DNA of 64,000 nt. Origin: Hydractinia symbiolongicarpus (taxonomy: Eukaryota > Cnidaria > Hydrozoa > Anthoathecata > Hydractiniidae). The notes beneath the pieces were generated by a model. The model worked only from the letters and a program-made list of their open reading frames with translations, was not told the origin of the DNA and searched no databases. Each line of letters starts with the position of its first letter. Positions within the stretch are counted from its first letter, which is position 1. The translations under genes were made by a program, and so were the position numbers. The stretch is taken from the NCBI RefSeq assembly GCF_029227915.1, contig NC_079883.1:14260001-14324000 (forward strand). The letters are read 5' to 3'. Positions 26,837 to 40,600 of the stretch are shown piece after piece.

Positions 26837-28905
26837 ATGAAGGTTATATACAAGTCAGATAGAACAGACGTTTGTTTATCACAGGAAACTGTTGTGTACG
26901 CAAAGGATGTGTTCATGTTTGTTTCAAAAACTGAGGTAGGTATTTATCATCCTACTTTTATATCTCCCACACTATAGTTTATTAATAGTCATTTTCTGTT
27001 AAAATGTTGTGTTTATTTCCAATGTGTTGCTATTAATGCGAAAAGAAATTATGCACCTAATCTAAGCAACAAACAAACTATAAAAAATACCTGTGGCTAA
27101 GCAGTTTGTGTAAAAAAGTTTTTGTCTTGAATTTCATCCTAAATTATCGTAAAATTTAATGCTCCAGCATCATTTAACCCCTTCCCCTCACACACACTTT
27201 CTAGTGAGCCTAGAAAAGCCTGAGGTGCAATTTGTTTAACATACATTTTCATTTTGACCAGCCCTTTTTGTCACCTAAAGCTGACAAACGATCCATGTTT
27301 TGTGACTATATTTTAATTGGGTGTCATTTACACATAAAATCTTGTCCATTAGCCTCTAGCCAAAGTTTCCAGTGGGTTAACATCTGACATCAGAATGAGA
27401 TCATCCTGATTTTAAAGACATGATGAAATCTCATCCTGGAGTCTAAAAATGCCTTTCAATCTATTTGTTTCTGAGATAGCAAAAAAACCTGTTTCATCCC
27501 TGTAATGGGATCAGTCATTTTAGGATGAAAATATGTTTATTTCACATTTAATACATCCCTGTTCTGTCCTGCGTGTCAACCTACTCTTATTAAGTGGTTA
27601 TCATATGAATGCTATATTTTCCTTCTGTAGAAGTTATTTTGCCATGTAATGTTTCAAGTACATTTTTTCAATTTTTTGCAAGTGAGTTTATGCTGTCTTA
27701 TAAAAAAGTATACGAAAATAAGAATTTTGATTTTCCTTCAAAATTTACAAGGTTTTTCTGTGATGTGGGTAAAATAAAACCAAGACTATCCCTTTTGTGT
27801 TGAATTTAAATTTTAATCTTCTTTAAAAAATTGTCTGTAACGTCTTTTATGGTTATTGCATCTGTCATAGATTCGGCCTGCTGTGATCCACTAATTAAAG
27901 CATTTAATTTTTTTTAAGTCTGCTTTAAGACAAGTGTTAATTAAACCCAAAGATTTTCTTGTTAGGCATTTACATGGTCCCCAAGTTCCTGTTACCAGAA
28001 ACAAATAGTGATTAAGTGATGATTTTATTCTTTCTTAAACAATTAGGGATATAAAAAGACTGATTTTTATTTAACATGCAATGGAAAGTTGTTGAATCAT
28101 GGTGATGTTATCACTTCGTCCTGTATCATTAGATCCCATCTGTCTGTATTAGGAGGAAAAGGAGGCTTTGGCTCCATGCTAAGGGCTCTTGGTGCACGTA
28201 TTGAGAAAACAACAAATCATGAAGCCTGTAGAGATTTGAGTGGTAGAAGAATGAGAGATGTGAATAATGAAAAACAGTGAGTACAACTTATCTTGGTAAT
28301 CCCAGACATTGCATTGTTTGCCTGGCTTAGTTTCTTTAATACTTGTGTTCTTTTATTTTAAATGCAGAAATAATGCATGACAATCAAATACCTGTAAATG
28401 GGACCTTTTGTTTGGTAGTAGACCTGTTTTGCATGTTTCAAGCTTTTTAATTTTCAGGTTTACAGTCTTGCAGTTTTCACCATTTTCTTTTAACTTATTT
28501 TCATGGTCTTAATTGTTTTGGGCTATGAAAGTCATAAATAATAGCAAGTAAAAGTCATTAATTTGTGAGCGCTACTGAAATACTATGTATTAGTGTCACG
28601 TGCCACTAGGTAGTACTGGAGCTAGCCTGAAATTTTTAAAAAACAAGAAGATCGAAGCGGCCATCAAGGCGGCAAGAAAAACAAATATTTAAAAAACTCT
28701 ATCTGGAATTACGTGAACTTTTAATAAAAAGTGAGTATGTCATTGTGAATTTCTTATGAAAATCTTTCAGGTAAGTCCAACTTGTAAAAGTACCTTGGGA
28801 TCCCTTTAAGAAACAGGTCATACATTGATAGCAGCAATTCATTTTGTTGAAGTATATTCATGTATATATTGTAATGTGTATATGAAACCTGTATAAATAT
28901 TGCTT

Positions 28906-28936
<31 letters not shown>

Positions 28937-31900
28937 GCAAATCTTGGTTCATTTATTTTAATTTTTAGAATTGCTGAATGGTTAAAGGAGAAAGAAACAA
29001 AAGATGAAGAACGTGAAAAGAAGCGTCAAGCAAAATTGGAACGTATCTTAAACCCGAAATATACATACGAAGATAAAGGCTATACTTCAAACCTACAGTT
29101 AAATGCTGAAAAGGTCGATGAGGCACTGCAGCAAGGTATGCTGTGTGGTTTAAGGCAATGTTCACCTGCAGTGAATATCATTTTGGAGAGAATTCATTCT
29201 GGAATATAAAACAGTCTTTTTCGTAATTTTATTTTGTTTATTTTAACCTATGAATTCAAATTAAACAATAGTGGGCATTGAAATTTTATTCTGGATAAAT
29301 TTGAATTTTTTTTTTCAAGCAGAGGCTCTTAAATAAAACAAAGCAATAAAGGGAAATGAAACATAGAACATATTGGCTTATTAAAGAGGGATATTAATTT
29401 TTGATTCTGATGTATGTCCTGTTTAACATTGCTAGTTATATGTTTAACATTTTGCCATCTAATGTCAGTATGGCAAATTCCAGTATCCTAAAAATTCTTT
29501 GTTACTTACAGCTTATGATTTGTTTAAAATAAAGGTCATTTCCATGGGCTTGCAAGGGTTCAATAAAGTTTCACTATATTGTTTGTTCTTCGTGTGCATG
29601 TCTAGCTCTTCAAAGTCGAAAGGAGAAAACCGGTGAAAAACGAAAAGTTGATGATAGCAAGCAAATAAAGGTCAAGAAAACTCGCTTATGGTGAGCGTTA
29701 TTTATTTATTATATATTTTATTTTAGACTGATCTTTTTAATTTTTTTCTTGCATCGTGTAATCAGAAACAGAGCTAGCTAAGACACCCCTGATCTTGAAA
29801 CTTTAAAACTGTATGCCTTATTTTCATATTTTTCACACATGCACAAAAAAGTTTCATCAGCCTATTATGTCTTGAACTGTTAGTACCAATCATAAAATAA
29901 GCCAGTTATTTAATCCGGCGCACTGGGACCTTTCTTCTAGTTGCTGTCCAAATAAAGAGATATAATAAAATGAATCTGTATGATGATGTAGCTTCTAAGT
30001 TAAATTAATACAAGTCGTGAGGGCATATTGGTGCAATTAGGTTTTTGAAGAAAGTTTTGACTAAAGAATGTGAAATTGGCACGATTTGTTGGCAAAAGGT
30101 GTGGTCAGTTAACATAATTAGAAAAATCAATCAATTCCCCACCTAAGCATAAATATGCATAATACAGTCTACAAATCAAACCCTCTATATTCGTACGCAT
30201 TTTTGGGCCTCAAGTTCTTATAGATTTTTTGTTTGTGAATCTTCATGCTATCCCATTCTTACGTCATCAGTATACCAGTGTCATCAGTGTACCAGTTTGC
30301 TTTTTTCCATCTCACCTATCTAATTGATTTATTTATTTTCGATTACTTTATTTATTTATTTGTTTTTGTATAATATGTATAGAAAAAATTTTTTTTACCT
30401 AACTTATTACCTATTTTAAAATTTCATTTATTACTATTTTTTGTTTCAGCAGGTCCTACATTGATACCAGGATTGTAAATATTTCTGACGTAGTCAACCT
30501 GTAAAATTATAATTGTTATTAATTGTAAACAATACTATCCAGCTATTCAGAATACATTCATTTTTGATGCAAAAACTATGCATGTTTTATTGAAAATAAC
30601 CAATAAATGATTTTTGGGATTTTTGTCTTTCTTAGTAGCCTTACGTCTTAGTACTTGATTTTGGCAAGGAAAGTTAATTTAAAGAAAATTTGTGTTACGT
30701 ATACAAGATAATTTTCGTTTTTTTTACACAGAGGACGACACACAAAATAAAGATACGTTGTGCTGAATAAGGAATCTAACATTAAAAAATCTGTCGCTTC
30801 TTTAAAAAAATTCTTTGTCTATTTTCAGTTCTTTTTAGTTAACTTTCATACTCTGTAACAAACACGGAGAGGAATCAAGTGGTGACACTCTCCTTCAAGT
30901 TGTGTTTTATTGTTTATTTTAGGATGGGTGTTGACGAAGACGAAAGCGAAGACGAAAGTGACCCAGAAAATATTGTGTCGCTGACTGAAGATTCTTCTGC
31001 CGAGCAAAGGACGGCTACAACGCCTGACACCACGGAAAAAAAGCACTGTACAAATGGAAATGAAGACATGAAAGCGAATGATAATACTGATAATGGTACG
31101 AAAGAAGTCGAATCTGAAAAAAATGGAAAAGGAGTAGAAAGTACAGTTCAGTCATCGGATAATGTGAACAATAGTAGCGATAAACCTGCAGATTTAAAGG
31201 ATACAACCAAGTCGTCACAGGTAGATGAAAAGCTGACAGAGAAGCCTAAACCAACGCAGGTTGAGGTGAGATCTCTAATTGTGTTTTATTAAATCCTGGT
31301 CCAAACTTGCATTAAATTTCTCTTAATTTAACTTTGAGGGAGTTGGGTATTCCTGAAAATATGATTTAAAATACACCAATATTCCTTTACCTTCGAACTT
31401 AAATTAACAAAACGAATAAAAGACGTCGGGCTCATCTTTATTCATGTTACTTTCACTAATGATATTCGCAAAGGAGAATTGCTTGAACTGTTTCATTTTT
31501 TTAACATGAGACATAAAAGGGAGGCGCTAACAGGGAGTTTTCTTACACAACAAATACCTTTCAGAGAGTCACTTTGCCATCAATATAATATCGTTCAGAG
31601 CGAAACGCTTTATAAGCAACGTCTAGCTTAAGTGTAATTTGTATGGCATCCACACTTTTCTTCTAATTTAGAAAAAATCAGAATGTGGAATGGGGACTTT
31701 TTTTTCAAATTTTTAAAATGGTTGTTAAGTTGATCATATCCAGTTTTATTGTTGCTAACAAAAAAAACATTAAAAATCAACTTTGAGCTCTCGTTTACGC
31801 TACTTTAACCCTTCACCTGCCATTTCTAAGTTGACCGAGTTTGGCACTGCTGGACAGGAAATTTAATCATTTTTTTCGTATGGTCCTACGTTTTGATATC

Positions 31901-32432
31901 TCAAAATTTAGTGGTCATGAGATACGGTGTCGGTATTTCGACTTTTCTCTGACGTACGTGTACGTCGTTCAGCGTCTAAGGGAGCAATAGGCGCTAACCC
32001 GGTTACATGTAAAAGAAAAGCTACCCGAGTTTTTCTCAAGTGAAACTTTCATTCAAGTTATAGTCAGTGAGATTGGGTTTGAAAAGCTTCGTGAAGATTA
32101 TACATGAAAATACTACTTACACTTACTATGTAAGTTTAATTGACATTTTAAGCAACGCTACTAATTTAGGGAAGTCCCTTGTAAAATACACGTAGTTTAG
32201 AATTCTCTTATATATTTAGCCTGAGGCCCTTGATCTGTCTGAATACAATTCGGCTGCTCAGCTTGAAGCAGTGGGTTTGGACAGATTGAAGTCGGCGTTG
32301 ATGTTTCTTGGTATGAAGTGTGGAGGTACTTTACAAGATCGCGCCAAGAGACTCTTCCTTACTAAAGACACGCCTCTCGACCAGTTGGATTCCTCGTTAT
32401 TTGCGAAAGTTTCGAAAAAGAAGAAGAAATAA
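26837..32432 (+). CDS. SDE2 homologue (complete, 6 exons)
   Basis: SDE2 is made with an N-terminal ubiquitin-like fold that is cut off after a GG pair; the released C-terminal part works in pre-mRNA splicing and in the replication-stress response. Coding exons: 26837-26935, 28047-28276, 28969-29135, 29606-29690, 30923-31265 and 32220-32432. Phases agree and give 378 residues (human about 451). An in-frame TAA at 26831-26833 fixes the start. Landmarks: the ubiquitin-like part (1-70) ends LGG with K71 next; then [13 protein letters not shown], a block [14 protein letters not shown], a charged coiled region in exon 3, an acidic Ser/Thr/Asp-rich linker in exon 5, and a C-terminal SAP-like segment ([20 protein letters not shown]) followed by a Lys tail. 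The linker is shorter than in vertebrates. Confidence 0.96.
28907..28937. repeat. (TAA)n microsatellite in SDE2 intron 2
   Basis: About ten uninterrupted TAA/ATA units lie just upstream of the exon 3 acceptor (28968). Likely length-polymorphic. Confidence 0.95.
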
Positions 32433-32877
32433 AGACACTGTGCTTGAACAGCTTGAAGATTTGTTTGTTACAGAATTTTGAGTGGTCTAGTACTGATTTG
32501 AATATAAAGCGATTTTGTGCATAACATTTTTTTTAAACAAATCGTGTAGTATAACTGGAAACTCGTCGAGTTATTCCATGTGCTAGAGCGTTCCTTAAAA
32601 TGTTGACTAAATTCTTAGACAAAGTGGGATTTGAAACCATATACTTCCCTGTTCTGAAGTAAACACCATCACACTGGTGGCTTAGAAATAGCTGCTTGTG
32701 TCACACATGGCTTGTACATATATGCGAAATTGAGCTTTTGTGGCATTTCTGTGTCCCAGGGTTTCCAGCTTTCAAAAAGGAGAAAATAGTCTGAACTTAT
32801 TATTTTATACCATCAAGTGAAATTTCGCGGAGTTATTTTTATTGGAATTATTTAACCAATCAAAAAATGCAAAAATA

Positions 32878-33130
32878 TGTGAAACTGACGAAGAAACTGC
32901 CGTTTAACACCCTGCTTTTATCAATAAAATTTTTATATGAGGTTTTCACTTCGTTAAAAATATTTGATGTTCAACCCACAACCTTAAAATGATTCTTTTG
33001 GAGTCGAAGGGAGAACGGCAACTTTGATTCTTGGGGTGTACCCTGATATGCACATGCGCATTAGAAAAATAATAATTTCTCTGTCGTAGATGGTCCAATC
33101 GTTGTTTCGTGAGGTCGCTAACTACTCAAC
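32878..33130 (+). repeat. Dispersed repeat family A, copy 2
   Basis: This is the partner of 178-470, in the same orientation. It shares GAAACTGACGAAGAAACTGC, ACTTCGTTAAAA, CCCACAACCTTAAAATG and TACCCTGAT-TGCACATGCGCATT. No coding content is seen. Confidence 0.6.
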
Positions 33131-33864
33131 TAGACAACGGCCTTAGTTATCAATCCCATTTTCGTGTTGAACGCTATGTGGAAATGATAGATTCACAGCA
33201 TGATTAAGGAAGGGGCGCTACAAATTCTTTGTGGATAAGGGCGAAATCCGAATACTCTGAATAAAGTATGTAAAAAATAATTCAATGACAAAGCCGTTTG
33301 TACTTCCCTGTAAGAGTAAAGTCAATCAAGGATAAATCTAAAAAAACGTAGATTCTCGTAGTTTGGTAGAAGTTTACAGTTTTAGATCTCAGACTTCTAC
33401 ATGTGAACAGCTGAACATACAAAACTTGTTCTAAGAAGCACTACGAAAATATGACGTTATTAAGCAACAACCTCGTTCTGAGGACTCTTGTTTTTTTCTT
33501 TTACGTTGGTGTTAGTAGGCAGGATCGTTTTTTAATCCTGAGCAGCTGGGTGTAAATTTTTTTATTACACAATATAAATTTATTTTCTTTCATCGAGATA
33601 AGACGATAGAAAATGCATAAACATCTCAATGTTTAGGAGATAAAAGTTTTATACCTACAAGCTCTGCCAAAATATATCCAGACAAGGTAGAATGTTGGTA
33701 ATGTCCCTTTCTGTACTTCTTGGAAAAATAGCTCAGAGAAAAGCCCAGCAGATTCAACACTGCAAAACAATTTTTCGCTTGTCGGGTAATTTATGGCAGG
33801 GATTGCAAAATTTTTGATAATTTTTAACATAATATCTGATATGTAAATATATACTGCAAATACA

Positions 33865-33944
33865 CTCTCGTCTCCAGAGCCCTTGGAAATAAACCTTGAA
33901 AAACGTTTACGATGTTAATGTTAAAAAGCCCTGGGAACGAGAAT
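33865..33944. mobile_element. Short MITE, CTCGTCCCCAGAGC-type ends, copy 1
   Basis: The left end CTCTCGTCTCCAGAGCCC matches the reverse complement of the right end (ATTCTCGTTCCCAGGGC). Flanks read ACTGCAAAT on the left and ACTGTAAAT on the right, a target-site-duplication-like match with one mismatch. The size (about 80 bp) and an 8-9 bp duplication suggest a hAT-type MITE. Confidence 0.6.
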
Positions 33945-34683
33945 ACTGTAAATGAATTTTTTATTTGAACAAACAGGAAACCATTCATGCGATTTGAGAG
34001 TAGAAACTAAAAATATATTGCATACAGGATCTTTTTTATAAATACACTGAAATTCAAAAAAGCTATCTGTATCTTTTTAAAATCCCTATATTGCTCTTAA
34101 GACAGTTCTTAATTTCAAATCCGCTATAAACCTCAGATATTCATAACAGATGATTGACAAAAGCCTTATGTTCTTATATGATTTATTCTAAAAAAAGTGT
34201 ACTGGACTGGTTATTGATAACCCTGTGTATATTGTTATGTCGATACCACGAAGGCGTATGTTGTCTCAGTTGTATAGTACAGCTCGATCAATTGCGCGTC
34301 ATTTCGCAGGTGTATCAATATTAACAATTTCTTTGATACCATAGAATATAATCTGTGACAGGGTGAAATAAGAATTTACGAAAGAAGTACTCTTTTAGTA
34401 TCTTTTTTCTTTTTAGTATCTCTTGTTAGTATCGCAAAATACATTGTCAAAAGTTTTTTTATATCTAATGAATGTGAATTTTTTAAGAATCTTGAAGATT
34501 CTGATTGAATCACTTGTGATTCGCCTCTATTTTGCTTTTTTCTTTGCCCCCGGTTTTTACGCCTTTATTTATTTTACTTGCGTCAAACAATGTTGACGTC
34601 AGCAAAAACTGCGCGACTGCATTCTAGATAAATTGTTTACAAAAAAGTAATTCATTTTAAAGTGTTATTTCTGGTGATTTATC

Positions 34684-37600
34684 ATGCACGGAGAAATTTT
34701 ATATGCTCTAGTACTTTCATCGTGTTTTGTGTTATGTATTGGTGTTTCACCATGCACGAAATATTTATATGTGACGAATGACTGGCCTGATGGATTTGAT
34801 GGTTATCTCGTGTTGCCGGTACAAGAAAACAACAAAAGATGGCAGGTGCGAGTTATCTTTAGCCATCCTATCCATACATTAGACGTTCCAAGTGGTGAGG
34901 TTTCTAAACGTAATACAACAACATTCGATATTGTTAGTCGAGGTTACCAGTATGTTAAAAAAGGAATGGTATTTAAACTGAAACTGACCGTCCACTTTTC
35001 TCGAAATGCGAAAAATAAATTTGAACTTAAGTCTATCACATTTGGTTCATTTTCCTGTAATACAGAAGCTTCACCTATCCCAGTATGTGATGCCATAGTG
35101 CAAAAAGTCGACAACTGGCCCGATGGTTTTCGCGGATATTTGACGATACCTGTCACCCGTGACTTGTCTAGTTGGACGATCATACTAACGTTCAGTCATC
35201 CCCTTATTACCTTCCATGCGCCTCAAGGTGTAACGACCAACATAGATGCCATGAAATCGTTTCGTATAGTCAGTCAGTCTTATAATGGCAGATTAAAAAA
35301 TGGTGTAATTTTAAAACTCGAAATTATTGTTCGTTTTTCACGCGATGTAAAGCCGCTTTTTAACATCCAGTCAGTCGGGTTCGAAGGAAATCATATTTGT
35401 TCAGGGTATAAAACTCCTTCAGTGATGACAACTACAACCACTTCCGCTTCCTGTCAACCCTACCTTCGATACGTCACTCGTTGGACGACAGGGTATCAAT
35501 TAGAAATCTTACTACCTGTTACGAGACAGATTCAGAATGGTTGGAAACTAACACTGGTATTTGATAAAGTCACTTCACCTCTAAATGGGTCTCATATAAG
35601 TCAAGGAGACATTTTAAGTAACATAAATCACCGGACGTATGTGATAAGAAACAAGTCTTGGAACAAAGTTTTATACGTTGGTACATTTGTTTTCCGTCTT
35701 CTAGTTCCCCATGAGATTGGTAAAGCACCCCAAGTAATAAGCATGAAGTTTGACAACCTAATATGTCACGAATATCGTGTGACCACGAATCAACCAATGA
35801 CAACTCAGTTATTAACGCGGAAACCACAAACTACGATAACAACCAAAACCAAGGAAACTACATATGTAACAAAAACAAAACTTCCACAAAAATCAGGACC
35901 AACTACCGTTTCTACCACCGCGACAACGCCCTTACAAGGATGCTCAAATCTTAATCACGTCAATACAACTTGGTTAAGAGGGATGAAGGGTGATTTGATT
36001 TTGCCTGTAAAGAAAAACTTAGACGGTTGGAAAATAACCATAACATTCTCATTTCCAATATTCAATTTTCAGGTTTGGCAGGCAAAACTGTCCTGTGATT
36101 ATAAAAAAAGTATTTGTGTCCTGACAAATCACAACTGGAATAAATACTTATACAAAGGAAGCACCTTTTCATTAGCCTATGTCATCGAATACACTAAGGA
36201 ATTCCAACATCGTCCGCAACCATTTAAGCAAATCCGTTTTATTGATTCAATGTGTCAAGAAAACCAACCGACATTAAGCACAGTCACAACAACTAATGTT
36301 CCAAATACATCGACAAAGACAACGAGAACACAACATTCAAACCCAACAACAATTACAACAACAGAAGCAGCAACTACAACAACCACAACAGGCGGACCAA
36401 CTACCGTTTCAACCACCGCGACAACGCCCTTACAAGGATGCTCAAATCTTAATCACATCATTACAACTTGGTTAAGAGGGATGAATGGTGATTTGATTTT
36501 GCCTGTAAAGAAAAACTTAGACGGTTGGAAAATAACCATAACATTCTCATTTCCAATATTCAATTTTCATGTTTGGCAGGCAAAACTGTCCTGTGATTAT
36601 AAAAAAAGTATTTGTGTCTTGACAAATCACAACTGGAATAAGTACTTATACAAAGGAACCACCTTTTCATTAGCCTATGTCATCGAATACACTAAGGAAA
36701 TTCAACATCGTCCGCAACCATTTAAGCAAATCCGTTTTATTGATTCAATGTGTCAAGAAAACCAACCGACATTAAGCGCAGTCACAACAACTAATGTTCC
36801 AAATATATCGACAAAGACAACGAGAACACAACATTCAAACACAACAACAATCACAACAACAGAAGAAGTAACTACAACAAACGCAACAGAAACACCAACC
36901 GCCATCACAACAACAGAGGCACCAACTACATTAAAGGCAACAGAAGCATCAACCACCATCACAACAACAGAAGAAGTAACAACAACAACTACAACAGAAG
37001 CACCAACCACCATCACAACAACAGAAGAAGTAACTACAAGAAACGCAACAGAAACACCAACCGCCATCACAACAACAGAGGCAGCAACTACATCAAACGC
37101 AACAGAAGCATCAACCACCATCACAACAACAGAAGAAGCAATTACAGCAAACGCAACTGAAGCACCAACCACCATCACAACAACAGAAGAAGTAACTACA
37201 ACAACTACAAGAGAAGCACCAACCACCATCACAACAACAGAAGAAGTAACTACAACAAACGCAACAGAAACACCAACCACCATCACAACAACAGAAGAAG
37301 TAACTACAACAACTACAAGAGAAGCACCAACCACCATCACAACAACAGAAGAAGTAACTACAACAAACGCAACAGAAGCACCAACCACCATCACAACAAC
37401 AAAAGAAGTAACTACAACAAACGCAACAGAAACACCAACCCCCATCACAACAACAGAGGCAGCAACTACAACAACTACAACAGAAGCACCAACCACCATC
37501 ACAACAACAGAGGCAGCAACTACAACAACTACAACAGAAGCACCAACAACAATGACAACAACAGAAGAAAGAACTACAACCAACGCAACAGAAACACCAA

Positions 37601-40600
37601 CCCCCATTACAACAACTACAACAACTACAACAGAAGCACCAACCACCATCACAACAACAGAGGCAGCAACTACAACAAACTCAACAGAAGCACCAACCAC
37701 CATCACAACAACAGAGGCAGCAACTACAACGCACTCAACAGAAGCACTAACCCCCATCACAACAACAGAAGAAGTAACTACAACAACTACAACAGAAGCA
37801 CCAACCACCATCACAACAACAGAAGCAGCAACTACAACAAACTTAACAGAAGCACCAACCACCATCACAACAACAGAAGAAGTAACTACAACAACTACAA
37901 GAGAAGCACCAACCACCATCACAACAACAGAAGAAGTAACTACAACAAACGCAACAGAAACACCAACCACCATCACAACAACAGAGGCAGCAACTACAAC
38001 GCACTCAACAGAAGCACTAACCCCCATCACAACAACAGAAGAAGTAACTACAACAACTACAACAGAAGCACCAACCACCATCACAACAACAGAAGCAGCA
38101 ACTACAACAAACTCAACAGAAGCACCAACCACCATCACAACAACAGAAGAAGTAACTACAACAACTACAACAGAAGCACCAACCACCATCACAACAACAG
38201 AAGAAGTAACTACAACAAACGCAACAGAAACACCAACCCCCATCACAACAACAGAGGCAGCAACTACAACAACTACAACAGAAGCACCAACCACCATCAC
38301 AACAACAGAGGCAGCGACTACAACAACTACAACAGAAGCACCAACAACAATGCCAACAACAGAAGAAAGAACTACAACAACTACAACAGAAGCACCAACC
38401 ACCATCACAACAACAGAAGAAGTAACTACAACAAACGCAACAGAAACACCAACCCCCATCACAACAACAGGGGCAGCAACTACAACAACTACAACAGAAG
38501 CACCAACCACCATCACAACAACAGAAGCAGCAACTACAACAAACTCAACAGAAGCTCCAACCACCATCACAACAACAGAAAAAGTAACTACAACAACTAC
38601 AACAGAAGAAACAACCACCATCACAACAACAGAAGCAGCAACTACAACAAACTCAACAGAAGCACCAACCACCATCACAACAACAGAAGAAAGATCTACA
38701 ACAACTACAACAGAAGCACCAACCACCATCACAACAACAGAAGCAGCAACTACAATCAACGCAACAGAAACACCAACCCCCATCACAACAACAGAAGAAG
38801 TAACTACAACAAACGCAACAGAAACACCAACCACCATCACAACAACAGAAGCAGCAACTACAACAAACTCAACAGAAGCACCAACCACCATCACAACAAC
38901 AGAAGAAAGAGCTACAACAACTACAACAGAAGCACCAACAACAATGACAACAACAGAAGAAGTAACTACAACAAACTCAACAGAAGCTCCAACCACCATC
39001 ACAACAACAGAAGAAGTAACTACAACAACTACAACAGAAGCACCAACCACCATCACAACAACAGAAGAAGTAACTACAACAAACGCAACAGAAACACCAA
39101 CCCCCATCACAACAACAGAGGCAGCAATTACAACAACTACAACAGAAGCACCAACCACCTTCACAACAACAGAAGCAGCAACTACAACAAACTCAACAGA
39201 AGCTCCAACCACCATCACAACAACAGAAGAAGTAACTACAACAACTACAACAGAAGCACCAACCACCATCACAACAACAGAAGCAGCAACTACAACAACT
39301 ACAACAGAAGCACCAACAACAATGACAACAACAGAAGAAAGAACTACAACCAACGCAACAGAAACACCAACCCCCATTACAACAACTACAACAACTACAA
39401 CAGAAGCACCAACCACCATCACAACAACAGAGGCAGCAACTACAACAAACTCAACAGAAGCACCAACCACCATCACAACAACAGAGGCAGCAACTACAAC
39501 GCACTCAACAGAAGCACTAACCCCCATCACAACAACAGAAGAAGTAACTACAACAACTACAACAGAAGCACCAACCACCATCACAACAACAGAAGCAGCA
39601 ACTACAACAAACTTAACAGAAGCACCAACCACCATCACAACAACAGAAGAAGTAACTACAACAACTACAAGAGAAGCACCAACCACCATCACAACAACAG
39701 AAGAAGTAACTACAACAACTACAAGAGAAGCACCAACCACCATCACAACAACAGAGGCAGCAACTACAACGCACTCAACAGAAGCACTAACCCCCATCAC
39801 AACAACAGAAGAAGTAACTACAACAACTACAACAGAAGCACCAACCACCATCACAACAACAGAAGCAGCAACTACAACAAACTCAACAGAAGCACCAACC
39901 ACCATCACAACAACAGAAGAAGTAACTACAACAACTACAACAGAAGCACCAACCACCATCACAACAACAGAAGAAGTAACTACAACAAACGCAACAGAAA
40001 CACCAACCCCCATCACAACAACAGAGGCAGCAACTACAACAACTACAACAGAAGCACCAACCACCATCACAACAACAGAGGCAGCGACTACAACAACTAC
40101 AACAGAAGCACCAACAACAATGCCAACAACAGAAGAAAGAACTACAACAACTACAACAGAAGCACCAACCACCATCACAACAACAGAAGAAGTAACTACA
40201 ACAAACGCAACAGAAACACCAACCCCCATCACAACAATAGGGGCAGCAACTACAACAACTACAACAGAAGCACCAACCACCATCACAACAACAGAAGCAG
40301 CAACTACAACAAACTCAACAGAAGCTCCAACCACCATCACAACAACAGAAAAAGTAACTACAACAACTACAACAGAAGAAACAACCACCATCACAACAAC
40401 AGAAGCAGCAACTACAACAAACTCAACAGAAGCACCAACCACCATCACAACAACAGAAGAAAGATCTACAACAACTACAACAGAAGCACCAACCACCATC
40501 ACAACAACAGAAGCAGCAACTACAATCAACGCAACAGAAACACCAACCCCCATCACAACAACAGAAGAAGTAACTACAACAAACGCAACAGAAACACCAA

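Larger units (their letters stand above)
32433..34683. other. Intergenic region between SDE2 and the mucin-GH9 gene
   Basis: About 2.25 kb. It contains dispersed repeat family A copy 2 (32878-33130) and a short terminal-inverted-repeat element (33865-33944). The last few hundred bases should include the promoter of the mucin-GH9 gene, but I cannot place a core element with confidence. Confidence 0.5.
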
